Assembly (NCBI GenBank): GCA_017550535.1
Contig: JAFZOS010000101.1
Coordinates: 174,217-238,216, forward strand
Direction of reading: 5' to 3'
Origin: Lachnospiraceae bacterium
GTDB lineage: Bacteria > Bacillota > Clostridia > Lachnospirales > Lachnospiraceae
DNA: 64,000 nt
The notes below the pieces were generated by a model. The model saw only the letters and a list, made by a program, of their open reading frames with translations. It searched no databases and had not been told where the DNA came from. The first letter of the stretch is position 1. Every line of letters starts with the position of its first letter. This document shows, piece by piece, positions 45,489 through 55,176 of this stretch. Made by a program: the position numbers and the translations under genes.

Positions 45489-46247
45489 CTATTTATGCAG
45501 AACAAAGAATTCCTGCAGTTTTTCCAATAATTCCGCCTGTTGTATACCCTTTAGAAAGTACCCTTCAGGGCGGAGTGCAACCACTGACATGACGCTTTCC
45601 TTATCGCCCTTTCCCGTCAGAAACATTACCGGAATGGATTTTGTTTCATCATCGCTTCTTAGCATTTCAAGAACCTGTGGTCCGCTTGTAACCGGCATCT
45701 CGTGATCCAGCAGGATGAGATCCACCTTGTTCTTTCCCAGCCATTTGATCGCCCGAAGCCCGGAATTTGCCATGGATACGTTATAAGAGCCCTTCAGCCA
45801 TTCCCTTATAGTTGCAAGATACTGCGGATCATCATCAACCACAAGGATGCTTTTTTTAAACTCTCCGGATGCCAGCTTCGCCAAATACTTTGAAACCGTA
45901 TCCGAAAAAAGTGTATTATCGACAGGTCTTGTAAATGTCTGATAGATAAGAGAATCCGGAAATCTATTACATATATACTGCAGATCATCTTTCTCTCCAA
46001 CAACGATCATCTGCAGATTTCGTTCTTCCATGCAGTCAATCATAAAATGGATCACGTCATCTTCCGGTATTTCTCCGTCCTCGATAAACAGCGTGATCAA
46101 TGAAACTCCTTCCAGGTTTTTGCTTATTTTATCGACCGTCCACGGCACAAATCCGCAATCCATGCCGATATCCTTAATTTTTTTAATAAGAACGCGTGCA
46201 ATGAAAGATTCTTTATCACTTATTACGATCACTTTGTTTTCAGTCAT
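45489..46247 (-). CDS. Response regulator with two receiver-like domains
   Basis: 252 residues. Residues 1-125 are a receiver-like fold lacking the phosphoacceptor pattern (VISDKESFIARVLIKKIKD). Residues 130-250 form a full receiver: ILVVDDDPQYL with the acidic pair, phosphoacceptor Asp in VDLILLDHEMP, Thr in FLTGKGD, and Lys in YFLKG. There is no DNA-binding or enzymatic output domain, so it probably acts by binding or relays phosphate. It overlaps the hybrid kinase by eight nt. Confidence 0.88.
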   Translation of the reverse strand: MTENKVIVISDKESFIARVLIKKIKDIGMDCGFVPWTVDKISKNLEGVSLITLFIEDGEIPEDDVIHFMIDCMEERNLQMIVVGEKDDLQYICNRFPDSLIYQTFTRPVDNTLFSDTVSKYLAKLASGEFKKSILVVDDDPQYLATIREWLKGSYNVSMANSGLRAIKWLGKNKVDLILLDHEMPVTSGPQVLEMLRSDDETKSIPVMFLTGKGDKESVMSVVALRPEGYFLKGIQQAELLEKLQEFFVLHK

Positions 46248-48174
46248 TTGAATGTCTCCCTATCAATTCTTCCATTCCATCCCAATCGAATATCTTGAGC
46301 TTCTTTTTCAATTCTTTCATAATCCGTGCATCCTCTTTCGGCAATGCATATTCATTAAGCTGCTCAAGGATCATTTCGACCGAATCGTAGTCCATCTGAG
46401 GGATCACATCGTAAAGAGCACGATAAGCTTTTTCAAGCTCCTTATCTGGAATAGCCTCTTTGTCTTCGTTTTCGGTTTCATCATGAAGCCTGCTTAGTTT
46501 TTCTCCAAATGTCTCATAATCTGAAAGGAACTTTCCCTCATTGGCGTCGATGTAATTTTTATCTTCCCTGTTTCCTGCTTTTTCCAATTTCTCCGCAAAT
46601 GCAGCCAGTTCCAATGCACCGACTATCTTTGCCGAGCTCTTCAATGAATGAACCTTTATCGTGTACAGGCGTATATTACCGGATTCATATGAGTCCCTTA
46701 GTACTTTCGCATTTCCTTCGATAGTATCAAGAAACAGATTAAGCGAGAAAATAAAATTGGATATACTTCCGGAGTTTTTAATCCCCTCTGGGACATTTAT
46801 CCCTTCGGTTTCATATATCCACTGCAAATCCGAGGGTATCTCCTTAAGATCCTCCACTGCATCTTCTTTTGTCGGCTTTTCCATCATATTTTCCGGCAGA
46901 TGCTTCATAATGGTTTTTTCCAAAACCATACTGTCTATCGGCTTCATGAGATATCCGTTAAACCCTTTGGATTTATAAAACTCCTCACCGACAGCCGTAT
47001 TGGCTGTAAGCGCATATACGGGCAGGTCGGGATAATCCTTACGGATCTCGGTGAGCGTCTCCACCCCGTCCATTCCGGGCATCATATGATCCAGCAAAAC
47101 GATATTGAAACTTGTGTCTTTGATCTTTTCCAGACATTCCTCTCCGCTTGATGCAGTGGAGACAAACACTTTCGTACCCTTTAAAAGTCCTTTGATAACA
47201 GACAGGTTCATCGGGCTGTCGTCAACTACAAGCACATCCGCATCCGGAGCAATAAACTGTGGGATATACGGACCGTTTTTATTGCTGTCATCATGTTCCT
47301 TAAATATGCCAAGAGGAGTTTTATCGATGATCTTCTGTGTAAGCGTCAGGATAAACTCGGATCCTTTCCCATACTCACTCTCACAAATCAGGGTTCCTCC
47401 CATAAGCTCCGTAAACCTGCGTGAAATATCAAGTCCCAGCCCTGTCCCCTGGATTCCGCTGTTTTTCTGTTCTTCAAGCCTTTCATATGCGGTAAATAGT
47501 TTATCAATATCCTCTTTTTTTACACCTATTCCCGTATCCTTAACGGAGAAGACAAGCCTGCAGATATCGTCCTCCCGCTCGATCATTGATACGGATAGTG
47601 CAAATCCTCCAGTTTCCGTATATTTTACGGCATTTGTAAGCAGATTTAATACTATCTGCTTGATCTTTCCCTGATCGCCAAATAAGCGACACGGCAACAT
47701 CTCATCTATTACCACATCAAATGTCAGTTCCTTTTCCATACTACGCACGCGTATCATGGAAACAATGGATCTGAGCATATCCTGAGAGTCATATTCCTGC
47801 TCGACCAGATGCATCTTTCCGGACTCAATCTTTGATACGTCAAGAAGATCATTAATAAGCGAAAGCAGAGATTCAGAAGCATTCCTGACATCGAATGCAT
47901 AATTCATCATAGACATGAAATATGGTTTGGGAACACCTGTTGCATCTTCCCTCATCGACATCTCATTCATTCCCATTATCGTATTTATCGGTGTTCGGAT
48001 CTCATGGGATATATTGGCCAGAAACCTGGACTTGGCAGTATTGGCACGCTCCGCCTCATCCTTCGCACGCCTTATCTCTTCATATTGCTTTTTGATCTTA
48101 AGGCTCATAACCAGCCATACAACAGATCCCGAAACGATCATAAGGACTATTGTCAGCAAAATGTATTTTCCCAT
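46240..48174 (-). CDS. Hybrid sensor histidine kinase with receiver and HPt domains
   Basis: 644 residues. One N-terminal helix (5-25) anchors the protein, with no sensory domain of note. HisKA follows (FLANISHEIRTPINTIMG), then HATPase_c with N box and GTGLGLDISRRF, then a receiver (DVLVVDDSPMNL, LLDHMMPGMDGVET, LMKPID), and a C-terminal HPt with IKVHSLKSSAKIVGA. All phosphorelay residues are intact. The near absence of an input domain suggests that a partner, perhaps one of the neighbouring membrane proteins, brings the signal. Confidence 0.92.
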   Translation of the reverse strand: MGKYILLTIVLMIVSGSVVWLVMSLKIKKQYEEIRRAKDEAERANTAKSRFLANISHEIRTPINTIMGMNEMSMREDATGVPKPYFMSMMNYAFDVRNASESLLSLINDLLDVSKIESGKMHLVEQEYDSQDMLRSIVSMIRVRSMEKELTFDVVIDEMLPCRLFGDQGKIKQIVLNLLTNAVKYTETGGFALSVSMIEREDDICRLVFSVKDTGIGVKKEDIDKLFTAYERLEEQKNSGIQGTGLGLDISRRFTELMGGTLICESEYGKGSEFILTLTQKIIDKTPLGIFKEHDDSNKNGPYIPQFIAPDADVLVVDDSPMNLSVIKGLLKGTKVFVSTASSGEECLEKIKDTSFNIVLLDHMMPGMDGVETLTEIRKDYPDLPVYALTANTAVGEEFYKSKGFNGYLMKPIDSMVLEKTIMKHLPENMMEKPTKEDAVEDLKEIPSDLQWIYETEGINVPEGIKNSGSISNFIFSLNLFLDTIEGNAKVLRDSYESGNIRLYTIKVHSLKSSAKIVGALELAAFAEKLEKAGNREDKNYIDANEGKFLSDYETFGEKLSRLHDETENEDKEAIPDKELEKAYRALYDVIPQMDYDSVEMILEQLNEYALPKEDARIMKELKKKLKIFDWDGMEELIGRHSND

Positions 48175-48187
48175 CAGGAATACCCCT

Positions 48188-50320
48188 TTATTGTTCGTTA
48201 TTGTATTTTCTGAGTATCACCTTAACCTCAGAAAGCGATTCCATAAACACTTCTACGCATTTCGGATCAAACTGTGTGCCCTTTCCCTCTTCTATGATGG
48301 CAAGTGCCTTTTCAAGCGGAAAAGCCGGCTTATAAATACGGGGCGATGTCAGGGCATCAAAAACATCCGCAACCGCCATCATTCTTGCAGACAGAGGTAT
48401 CACTTCACCATGCAGCTTCTCGGGATATCCTTTCCCGTCCCATCTCTCATGATGGTAAGCAGCCATATTCCTGGCTTCTTTCAGGTAACTGTCTCCCTCT
48501 ACTGTATTGATAGCGTGTTCCATAATACGTTTTCCGGCAGTCGTATGTGTCTTCATGATCTCATATTCTTCATCCGTAAGCTTTCCCGGTTTGTTTAAGA
48601 CTTCATCCGGGATATTGATCTTACCCACGTCATGAAGCGGTGCGGAGCGTATTGCATCAGATATAAACTTTGGTGTAAGCTTTTCGGCATAATATCCCTT
48701 CTTCCTCAAACCCTCTGCTATGATCTTGACATAAGCCGCTGTCTTTTGAATATGCGCACCCGTATCAGAGTCGCGATTTTCAACCATGTCCGCCATGGTA
48801 ATGATCAATCCGTCCTGCATTTTAGCCGTTGAATCCGACAGCCTTCGGATACTTCGCATCTGTTCTGCCTGGTTCTTCGTCATACGGCAAATGGACTTAT
48901 AAAGCCTTTCCAATTCATCGCCCGTATGCAGATCTATGCTCCTTATCGTCCTTACTTCATCATCCAGTTTCGTTTGTGAATCTTCAGCAAACGAAAAACC
49001 GTCTACGGTATCGGTTATTGTTTTCACCGGGAAAATGATATGATAATTCGTCAGCCATATAACGAATGCACAAAGCAGGATGAAGAAACTTAAGAAAACC
49101 GTTATCATTTCCACAAGAAAACTCCGCTCATAGGCTATTAGCTTAACAATATCAACATCAGCGATAGCATAGCATGAACATTTCCCGAAAGAATCATAAA
49201 CCGGTACAAACGCTGTCAGCAGATATCCGTAGTCATCTTTTGTTATCAGGGGCTCAACATCTTTTCCCTCAAGTAACCTCGGAATATATGGCTCATATCC
49301 CGCCTCATATTGTATTAAGGTTCCTATCTCTTCTGCCGGCACATCTTCTGTTTCAACATCAAAAACGATCCGGTATCCATCCTCTTCCATTTTACACACA
49401 TACAGATATGCAACCTCCGACGATGTATAAAGGATATTCCCGAGCATCTTTTTTGTTTCGTTATATCCTTCTGCTGCTTCACCGTCTTCAAGGTAATCAT
49501 TGATCCGATCGCCATCAACCACACTTGCCGCAAGTCTTGCAGTACCTTTTGCGAGCTCAGCATGTTCATTGATTATGGTTTTCCGGTAGACCCTTGCGCT
49601 TATGGCAATTCCCGCGACAGCAACGATCGTAAGGGACAACATGAAAACAAGCATCAGTTTTAAACGCAGGGACATTCTGCGGACTTTTGTGCTTCCTTTA
49701 TAGATGTCTTCTATATCTCCTGCAGGAGCCTGCATCCATCCCGTAAAATTATATCGGCGGCGATATTTAGCCGGAATCAGACGATATATCAAAAATGCGA
49801 TCGTGACGGCAAGTGCCTTATCAAGCAGGTTCATTATCAGGTTTGAGAGTATGTCGGAGATGATCTTACTGAACAGCCCCGTACCATAAATATCATTGCT
49901 GAGAAATTCACTGCCTAAGTCTATCCCATACATGAATGTCGGTATTAGTGCACCGAATATTCCTGCGATCAGCACCTGGCTTACTATAAGCCATATGAAC
50001 AGTTTAAGTTTTTTCAGCTTTCTCTGTTCAACCAGATATGCTGCAGCAACTGCGATCATCACATTTATAACGCCGAAATACAGCAAAGACGGGGTGGAAA
50101 TACTCAATATGATATTAGTCAAAAAACCTACGATAACAGCCGGTAAAAAACCGCCCATGACTGCGGCAAATACCGTCCCCACCGTATCAAGGTAGATTGG
50201 CAGTCCCAATGCCGATACCATTGTCCCAAACAGAAGGTTAAGGATTATCCCTGCCGCGCAGACACATAATGCGATCAAATTCTGTTTTTTCTGAAACAAA
50301 TCCAAAATCCTGTTTTTCAT
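48188..50320 (-). CDS. Membrane HD-GYP phosphodiesterase with ECF-S-like N-terminus
   Basis: 710 residues. Residues 1-190 contain five or six helices resembling ECF-type substrate-binding subunits (TVGTVFAAVMGGFLPAVIVGFLTNI). After a linker there is a second transmembrane pair (about 220 and 400) flanking a Cache-like extracytoplasmic domain. A HAMP-like stretch follows, then HD-GYP with PLHDVGKINIP, HHERWDGKGYP and DVFDALTS. Catalytic motifs are intact, so it should degrade cyclic-di-GMP. It leads the run of signalling genes and the kinase follows 13 nt later. Confidence 0.88.
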   Translation of the reverse strand: MKNRILDLFQKKQNLIALCVCAAGIILNLLFGTMVSALGLPIYLDTVGTVFAAVMGGFLPAVIVGFLTNIILSISTPSLLYFGVINVMIAVAAAYLVEQRKLKKLKLFIWLIVSQVLIAGIFGALIPTFMYGIDLGSEFLSNDIYGTGLFSKIISDILSNLIMNLLDKALAVTIAFLIYRLIPAKYRRRYNFTGWMQAPAGDIEDIYKGSTKVRRMSLRLKLMLVFMLSLTIVAVAGIAISARVYRKTIINEHAELAKGTARLAASVVDGDRINDYLEDGEAAEGYNETKKMLGNILYTSSEVAYLYVCKMEEDGYRIVFDVETEDVPAEEIGTLIQYEAGYEPYIPRLLEGKDVEPLITKDDYGYLLTAFVPVYDSFGKCSCYAIADVDIVKLIAYERSFLVEMITVFLSFFILLCAFVIWLTNYHIIFPVKTITDTVDGFSFAEDSQTKLDDEVRTIRSIDLHTGDELERLYKSICRMTKNQAEQMRSIRRLSDSTAKMQDGLIITMADMVENRDSDTGAHIQKTAAYVKIIAEGLRKKGYYAEKLTPKFISDAIRSAPLHDVGKINIPDEVLNKPGKLTDEEYEIMKTHTTAGKRIMEHAINTVEGDSYLKEARNMAAYHHERWDGKGYPEKLHGEVIPLSARMMAVADVFDALTSPRIYKPAFPLEKALAIIEEGKGTQFDPKCVEVFMESLSEVKVILRKYNNEQ

Positions 50321-50443
50321 CTATATTGATTCTCCAATGCTTTGTTATTCAGTCCAGTTTTCGATATTAATATCCCTCACCCTTGAGAATTCTTTAGTAT
50401 TATTTGTTACAACGGTATAACCTAGGGACTTTTAACTTATGAT

Positions 50444-50668
50444 TTAAAAGGTTAAAAATTCATCCCTTCCTGTATGAGAAGTATCTTTCAGCGATCCGAA
50501 GAAAGAATTAAGCATTTTCGTGAATGCATTACTCTGCGAAATGATATCGGACAGGAAACCGCCTATTAACTTAGCAAAGGTAACAACGAGCGCTGAATAA
50601 GCGAATGCTGCTGATATCAGGTTACCATTGACATGAAAAGCACCTGCAAGAGTTCCCGCAGTTGATGT
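50444..50668 (-). pseudogene. Open in-frame stretch after the L,D-transpeptidase stop (possible remnant)
   Basis: After the TGA at 50669-50671 the same frame stays open for 74 codons to a TAA at 50444. It encodes a coherent hydrophobic helix (AAFAYSALVVTFAKLIGGFL) and then DIISQSNAFTKMLNSFFG. No ATG with a ribosome site starts it. It may be a fossil of another gene's C-terminus or a true extension read through the TGA. The rest of this 348-nt gap (50321-50443) shows no clear promoter. Confidence 0.35.
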
Positions 50669-52024
50669 TCATTCTCCAACAGGCTGAAAATTTATCACTT
50701 CTGCTCCGGCCTGCTCTTTAAAGAGTTCCTCAAAGTTGTTCTTTGCCGTTTCCTCATCGTATTTTTCAAATACGGCGTTACATGTTTCGTAATAATATAT
50801 GTCATTTCCGTCCTTATCATATGTTACGTATCCTTCTTCAACCTTGATAAGGGTGCCCTCATCAACGAGATACTTGGTCATGAAATGATTCCCGCCGACA
50901 TACAGATATCCATCCTTAACCGCTAGCGGATATGCCGTTCCCCCGGCCATGACCGTACCCAGATAAATGATCTCATCTTTGCTGTATATAAACAGCTGTG
51001 CATCTATAGCGGCATACACATCATTATCCCACTCATATGTACCTTCGGAAATCAGGAGAACATCCGTATCCCCGATCCCTACATTGGCATAGCCCATTCC
51101 CTCATCAAGTTTGTCAACAATCTTCGTGAATGTATCACATCCCGAGATATCCATAGGTGTCTGCTCCGGTGCCTCATATACATCCGATATGTTAAAATCA
51201 GCCGGATCATATGTCGCAGAAGATTCCGGAGCAGATGTCAGCCCCCATGCCTCCCAATACTCCGGTGAAATATTCTCAAGAGTATCTATAATGACTACAC
51301 AATCCTCTTTAACATTCTTCATAACCTTTTTCATCTGATTCTCCGGAATTGCAACGCATCCGCCGGTATATGGTTTCAATGGACCAAGACAGTGCAGGAA
51401 GATTGCTGATCCCCTTCCGGGTGTACCGTCCTCATTGAAGCTTATATTCATACAATACTGGTACTGATAGTCGTAATCTACTATATGTTCACTGTCATCC
51501 ATCAGCAGATCAGGGTAATCCTTGATATCTACCATCTCGTTGTAATGCATCCCTTCTCTTGGGTCTCCCGACCAGTAGGTATCATCATCAACCTTAACAT
51601 ATGGGATCGCGCATCCGGGATCATCTGCTATACCAAAGGCTTTATTGAACTTATAGATTCCGATGGGTGTCTGTCCACACCCTTCTTCATGATCCTCATC
51701 CGGGCACAGACCGTTTTTCCCAACATATCCCGGTGTGGACATTATCTCTTTCCAATTGCCGTCCTTATCTCTCTCATGCATCGAAACAGTGGCTGTTGTC
51801 TTATCCATGCCAAGTCCCGCAACAATGAAGAGCTGTGTCACTTTTTCATCCTGCGCAGAAGGAAGTTCCTTCACCCATTCCGGAGAATCGGTTTCTTCAT
51901 GCATTGTGGCATAAAGCCCCTCATTTTCGGAGTTTGAAACATTTATATTAACGTTTTCGCAGGCTGCCAAGGATAAAATCATTGCAGCTGCAAGTAAAAT
52001 AATAAGTTGTTTTTTCATGATCAT
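50669..52024 (-). CDS. Lipoprotein L,D-transpeptidase (YkuD-type)
   Basis: 451 residues. Signal with lipobox LSLAAC. The YkuD domain spans about 60-250 with the catalytic signature: FLHCLGPLKPYTGGCVAIPE (His and Cys). Earlier segments, GQTPIGIYKF and the PYVKVDDDTYW region, also fit. The family crosslinks peptidoglycan between diaminopimelate residues or attaches proteins. The C-terminal 190 residues are a separate domain with beta-propeller-like repeats (YLGTVMAGGTAYPLAVKDGYLYVGG). It lies 28 nt downstream of the hydrogenase-like chemoreceptor. A two-codon alternative start at 52018 is possible. Confidence 0.85.
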   Translation of the reverse strand: MIMKKQLIILLAAAMILSLAACENVNINVSNSENEGLYATMHEETDSPEWVKELPSAQDEKVTQLFIVAGLGMDKTTATVSMHERDKDGNWKEIMSTPGYVGKNGLCPDEDHEEGCGQTPIGIYKFNKAFGIADDPGCAIPYVKVDDDTYWSGDPREGMHYNEMVDIKDYPDLLMDDSEHIVDYDYQYQYCMNISFNEDGTPGRGSAIFLHCLGPLKPYTGGCVAIPENQMKKVMKNVKEDCVVIIDTLENISPEYWEAWGLTSAPESSATYDPADFNISDVYEAPEQTPMDISGCDTFTKIVDKLDEGMGYANVGIGDTDVLLISEGTYEWDNDVYAAIDAQLFIYSKDEIIYLGTVMAGGTAYPLAVKDGYLYVGGNHFMTKYLVDEGTLIKVEEGYVTYDKDGNDIYYYETCNAVFEKYDEETAKNNFEELFKEQAGAEVINFQPVGE

Positions 52025-52052
52025 TCTCCATTTATCCTGACCGATTTATGCG

Positions 52053-53984
52053 TTACGATTCCAGAACCTGTTTTAAGGAAGTTTCCACACTCTCTGTGAG
52101 CGATTCCATCATATTAACGGATGACTCAGTCTCCTGTGATGAAGCCACGAGATTCTGTGCACGCATATTAACACTCTCCACGATCTCGGAAAGTTTGTCC
52201 GATTCCTTGATCAGTCTGTCTATTGTTTCCTTGATATCGTTATTGTTTCTGTTGCTGTCGTCCGCGGTTGTTTTGGAATTTTCAGCCAGATTCTTGATCT
52301 CTTCGGCAACTACCGCGAATCCTCTGCCTGCTTCACCTGCTCTCGCCGCTTCTATCGATGCATTAAGTGCCAGAAGGTTGGTCTGACTCGATATGGCGAT
52401 TACATCAGCATTATTCGATCCAAGTTTTTCAAGATTAACTTCTATATTATTGATGATCTCCTTAAGATCCCGTACAAAGTCTTCCACCTCAGTCATGGAT
52501 TTCGAGATGGCATTTGTCTGATGTGCATTATCTGCACTCACTCTTTTGATCTGTTCCACGGAATCCATCAGTTTTCCGAAGTTCTCATTTATGCCCACAC
52601 TGACTGTCGCATTCTTCTCGTTCATCTCATCATGAACACGCTGTACCTCTTCAGCAAGACTCATCGCCTTGTCCTTCTCCTCATATGCCCTGTCCTTGAT
52701 ATAATGAACGCAGTTATGATGATGGCTGAATCCGTTAAAGATTGCCATAGCCATTTCCATGCAGGTATCATACCCGCAGCAGCCGCAATCGATATGTCTT
52801 TTCTCGTCAGTATCCTTGTGCAACTTGGCAAAAACAGCTTCCAGTTCCGAATCGGAAGGAATGCGATAAGCACACTCCCTGCTTCTGTCCGTATACTTTC
52901 TGAGAAAATCATCCAGCTTAAGTCCGGCAAACTGTTTATTGAGCGCTTCCATTCTCTTTGCCGGTGTAAGATTCCTGCCCCATGCGGATCTTTTCGAATC
53001 ATTCTTGCTGTCTGAACGTATCTTCTGAATACTTTCATATACATCTTCATTTAACGTTTTGCGGTTATCCACGCCCGTACCATAGAGACATCCGTTTGTG
53101 CAGTTGAGCGCATCAACAAAGAGGTATTTCGTTTTTCCGCCTTTTAACCGGTCCTTATTGCGCTGGAGATAGTCATACATATGATGCTCGCCTTCCATCT
53201 GGCGGACAAGCGCATCCTCTCCGAGAAGCCAATATACGTTCTCCTTAAGTCCGCCGGGCATAGGATATATCGATCCGAGACCGTACTCAATCTCGTCTTT
53301 ATACGGCTGTGCACCGCTGACGGGATGTTCTTTAAGATATGCCACAAGTTTTGAAAACGTCAGGTTATATGATGCATAACCCTTATTGTTGGGGTCATCT
53401 ATCTCATTCTTCTTGGCGATACAAGGACTTATGAATGCCAGCTTATCGCTTACACTCATATACTTCTTCATATAGATGGCCGTGCACATCATGGGGCTCT
53501 GAACAGGCATAAGCTTTGGAAGGAGTTCTGGAAGATACCGTTCTATATAACCTACAACAGCGGGACAAGGCTGCGAGATACCGCCATAGAATTTGTTTTC
53601 GGTAATATACTTTATATAACCCCAGGTCGTGATATCGGCACCAAAAGACACGCTTACGAAGCGATTTACTCCAAGTTTCTTGAGCATTCCCAGATATTTC
53701 TCGTAATCATTCGGATAATTCGCAAGAAAAGCAGGTGCGATTATCACGGATATTCTCTCCCCGTTCTTAAGATCGCGGAAGAAATCTTCGGTATCATCAA
53801 CATATTCGCGTGCACCATGCTCACAGGCATCTATGCAGGAACCGCAGGCGATGCACTTATCTGGGTCTACCTCTATAATGTTGCCCCTGTCCCTTTCAAC
53901 AGCGATGTTTGCGCCTATACAGCTGCATGATCTGATGCAACGGTTACATCCTATACATTTCTCGTTGGTCCTGACCAAACTCAT
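52053..53984 (-). CDS. [FeFe]-hydrogenase-like sensor fused to a chemoreceptor signalling domain
   Basis: 643 residues, soluble. Two 4Fe-4S ferredoxin sites: C10, C13, C16, C20 and C44, C47, C50, C54. The hydrogenase H-cluster cysteines remain at C140 (QPCP), C188 (SPCIAKKNE), C295 and C299 (CTNGC). The first Cys of the usual TSCCP is a proline and the last Gly-rich loop is GTG. A further cluster motif ([11 protein letters not shown], 400-425) follows. Residues 440-643 form an MCP coiled coil with the conserved tip [27 protein letters not shown]. There is no membrane segment. It probably reports H2 or redox state to chemotaxis CheA. Confidence 0.85.
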   Translation of the reverse strand: MSLVRTNEKCIGCNRCIRSCSCIGANIAVERDRGNIIEVDPDKCIACGSCIDACEHGAREYVDDTEDFFRDLKNGERISVIIAPAFLANYPNDYEKYLGMLKKLGVNRFVSVSFGADITTWGYIKYITENKFYGGISQPCPAVVGYIERYLPELLPKLMPVQSPMMCTAIYMKKYMSVSDKLAFISPCIAKKNEIDDPNNKGYASYNLTFSKLVAYLKEHPVSGAQPYKDEIEYGLGSIYPMPGGLKENVYWLLGEDALVRQMEGEHHMYDYLQRNKDRLKGGKTKYLFVDALNCTNGCLYGTGVDNRKTLNEDVYESIQKIRSDSKNDSKRSAWGRNLTPAKRMEALNKQFAGLKLDDFLRKYTDRSRECAYRIPSDSELEAVFAKLHKDTDEKRHIDCGCCGYDTCMEMAMAIFNGFSHHHNCVHYIKDRAYEEKDKAMSLAEEVQRVHDEMNEKNATVSVGINENFGKLMDSVEQIKRVSADNAHQTNAISKSMTEVEDFVRDLKEIINNIEVNLEKLGSNNADVIAISSQTNLLALNASIEAARAGEAGRGFAVVAEEIKNLAENSKTTADDSNRNNNDIKETIDRLIKESDKLSEIVESVNMRAQNLVASSQETESSVNMMESLTESVETSLKQVLES

Positions 53985-54060
53985 ACCATTTCTCCTCCTA
54001 TATATATTCTTAAATAATTAATCCAATTTACTGTAAAATCCTTACAACTGCATTACAGAT

Positions 54061-54089
54061 ATTATATCACAATTCGACTGAATTAACAG
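54061..54089 (-). promoter_or_regulatory. Extended -10 promoter of the hydrogenase-like chemoreceptor gene
   Basis: TGATATAAT (54061-54069, minus strand) is an extended -10, with a weak CTGTTA at -35 (54084-54089), 17 nt away. The start would lie about 70 nt before ATG 53984. A TAGGAGGAG ribosome site precedes that ATG. Confidence 0.55.
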
Positions 54090-54123
54090 GTTCCCTGATA
54101 TCGGCACAACGGTCCAAGAACGG

Positions 54124-55092
54124 TCACACATAATATCCTGTCAAAACTTTCTTCAACATCAACGATATCAACAGGCACACGATCATCGCGATCACCTGCG
54201 GCAATCTATGCATATTGAGTATCGCAATAAACTCTCTTATGAAGCCGTTTGGCCAGTAATACCATTTGGTATCGCTGGCAAGTCCCTCGGCATTAAGTCC
54301 TGCCTTCTTTGCAAACATGCCGCTTCTAAGGACGTGGTAATTGGTCGTAACAAATGTCACCTTGGCGTCTTTCTTGTGCTCGTCGATCAGTCTCTTCGAA
54401 AACAGAAAATTTTCATATGTATTTCTCGATTTCTTCTCTGCAAGTATCTCATATTCTTCCACACTGTGGGACATCAGATACAGCGCCATGGCCGAGCCTT
54501 CGCTCATTACCTCATCGCTTCCCTGTCCTCCGCTTGGCACAAAGCATACAGGCTTTCCTGTTGCGATCTCCTGCTCCCAGGCGAACCTCATCGCCCTGTT
54601 GATACGAAAACGCAGAAGCGGAAGCAGTTTCTCTTTCTTTCCGATATAGCAACCCAATATTATCAGATAATCATTATCAAGTTGTGGGCGATTTAATGCG
54701 GCCGCATAACTGTGAATGACCGTTCCGAAAAATATACATTCGTAATAACAGGCAGCCAATGCCGTAAACAGGAACCTTTGACAGATAAGACTGCAGATGA
54801 TACATATGATCCCGATTGCCGATCCAAGCAAATGTCTTGTCCTAAACCCTTCCTTTAAGACAGCATTTACATTACATATCATCAGAAATACGGTCATAAT
54901 TATCAGCAACGGGGTTGTCCCTTTTATAAACGCGCCGGGATATTTCATGACTGTATCCGCTGTCATCGGACGGCCCATCATATAGCAAATGTTCATGTAT
55001 ACAAGAAAACACAAAGCAAAGATAACCGCTCCTACGATGGTTATTCCTTTGTATGAGCATATGAAGTTCCAACGTTTTAAATGTCTGTACAT
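54124..55092 (-). CDS. YdcF-family (DUF218) membrane protein
   Basis: 322 residues. Four N-terminal helices (20-135) precede the YdcF/SanA domain: DYLIILGCYIGKK, FVPSGGQGSDEVMSEGSAMALYL, KSRNTYENFLFSKRL and FVTTNYHVLRSGMFAKKAG. These motifs match the ElyC/SanA group, implicated in envelope biogenesis. A final helix sits at the C-terminus. It lies 84 nt downstream of the MATE-ATPase gene on the same strand and may be co-transcribed. The reaction is not established for the family. Confidence 0.85.
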   Translation of the reverse strand: MYRHLKRWNFICSYKGITIVGAVIFALCFLVYMNICYMMGRPMTADTVMKYPGAFIKGTTPLLIIMTVFLMICNVNAVLKEGFRTRHLLGSAIGIICIICSLICQRFLFTALAACYYECIFFGTVIHSYAAALNRPQLDNDYLIILGCYIGKKEKLLPLLRFRINRAMRFAWEQEIATGKPVCFVPSGGQGSDEVMSEGSAMALYLMSHSVEEYEILAEKKSRNTYENFLFSKRLIDEHKKDAKVTFVTTNYHVLRSGMFAKKAGLNAEGLASDTKWYYWPNGFIREFIAILNMHRLPQVIAMIVCLLISLMLKKVLTGYYV

Positions 55093-55176
55093 CAGATCAT
55101 CCTGTCCTTATCAAATCGTTAAATAATTGTTGGATAGTACATTCGGAATTACTTGACGGAAATTTTGTACCGGTGC

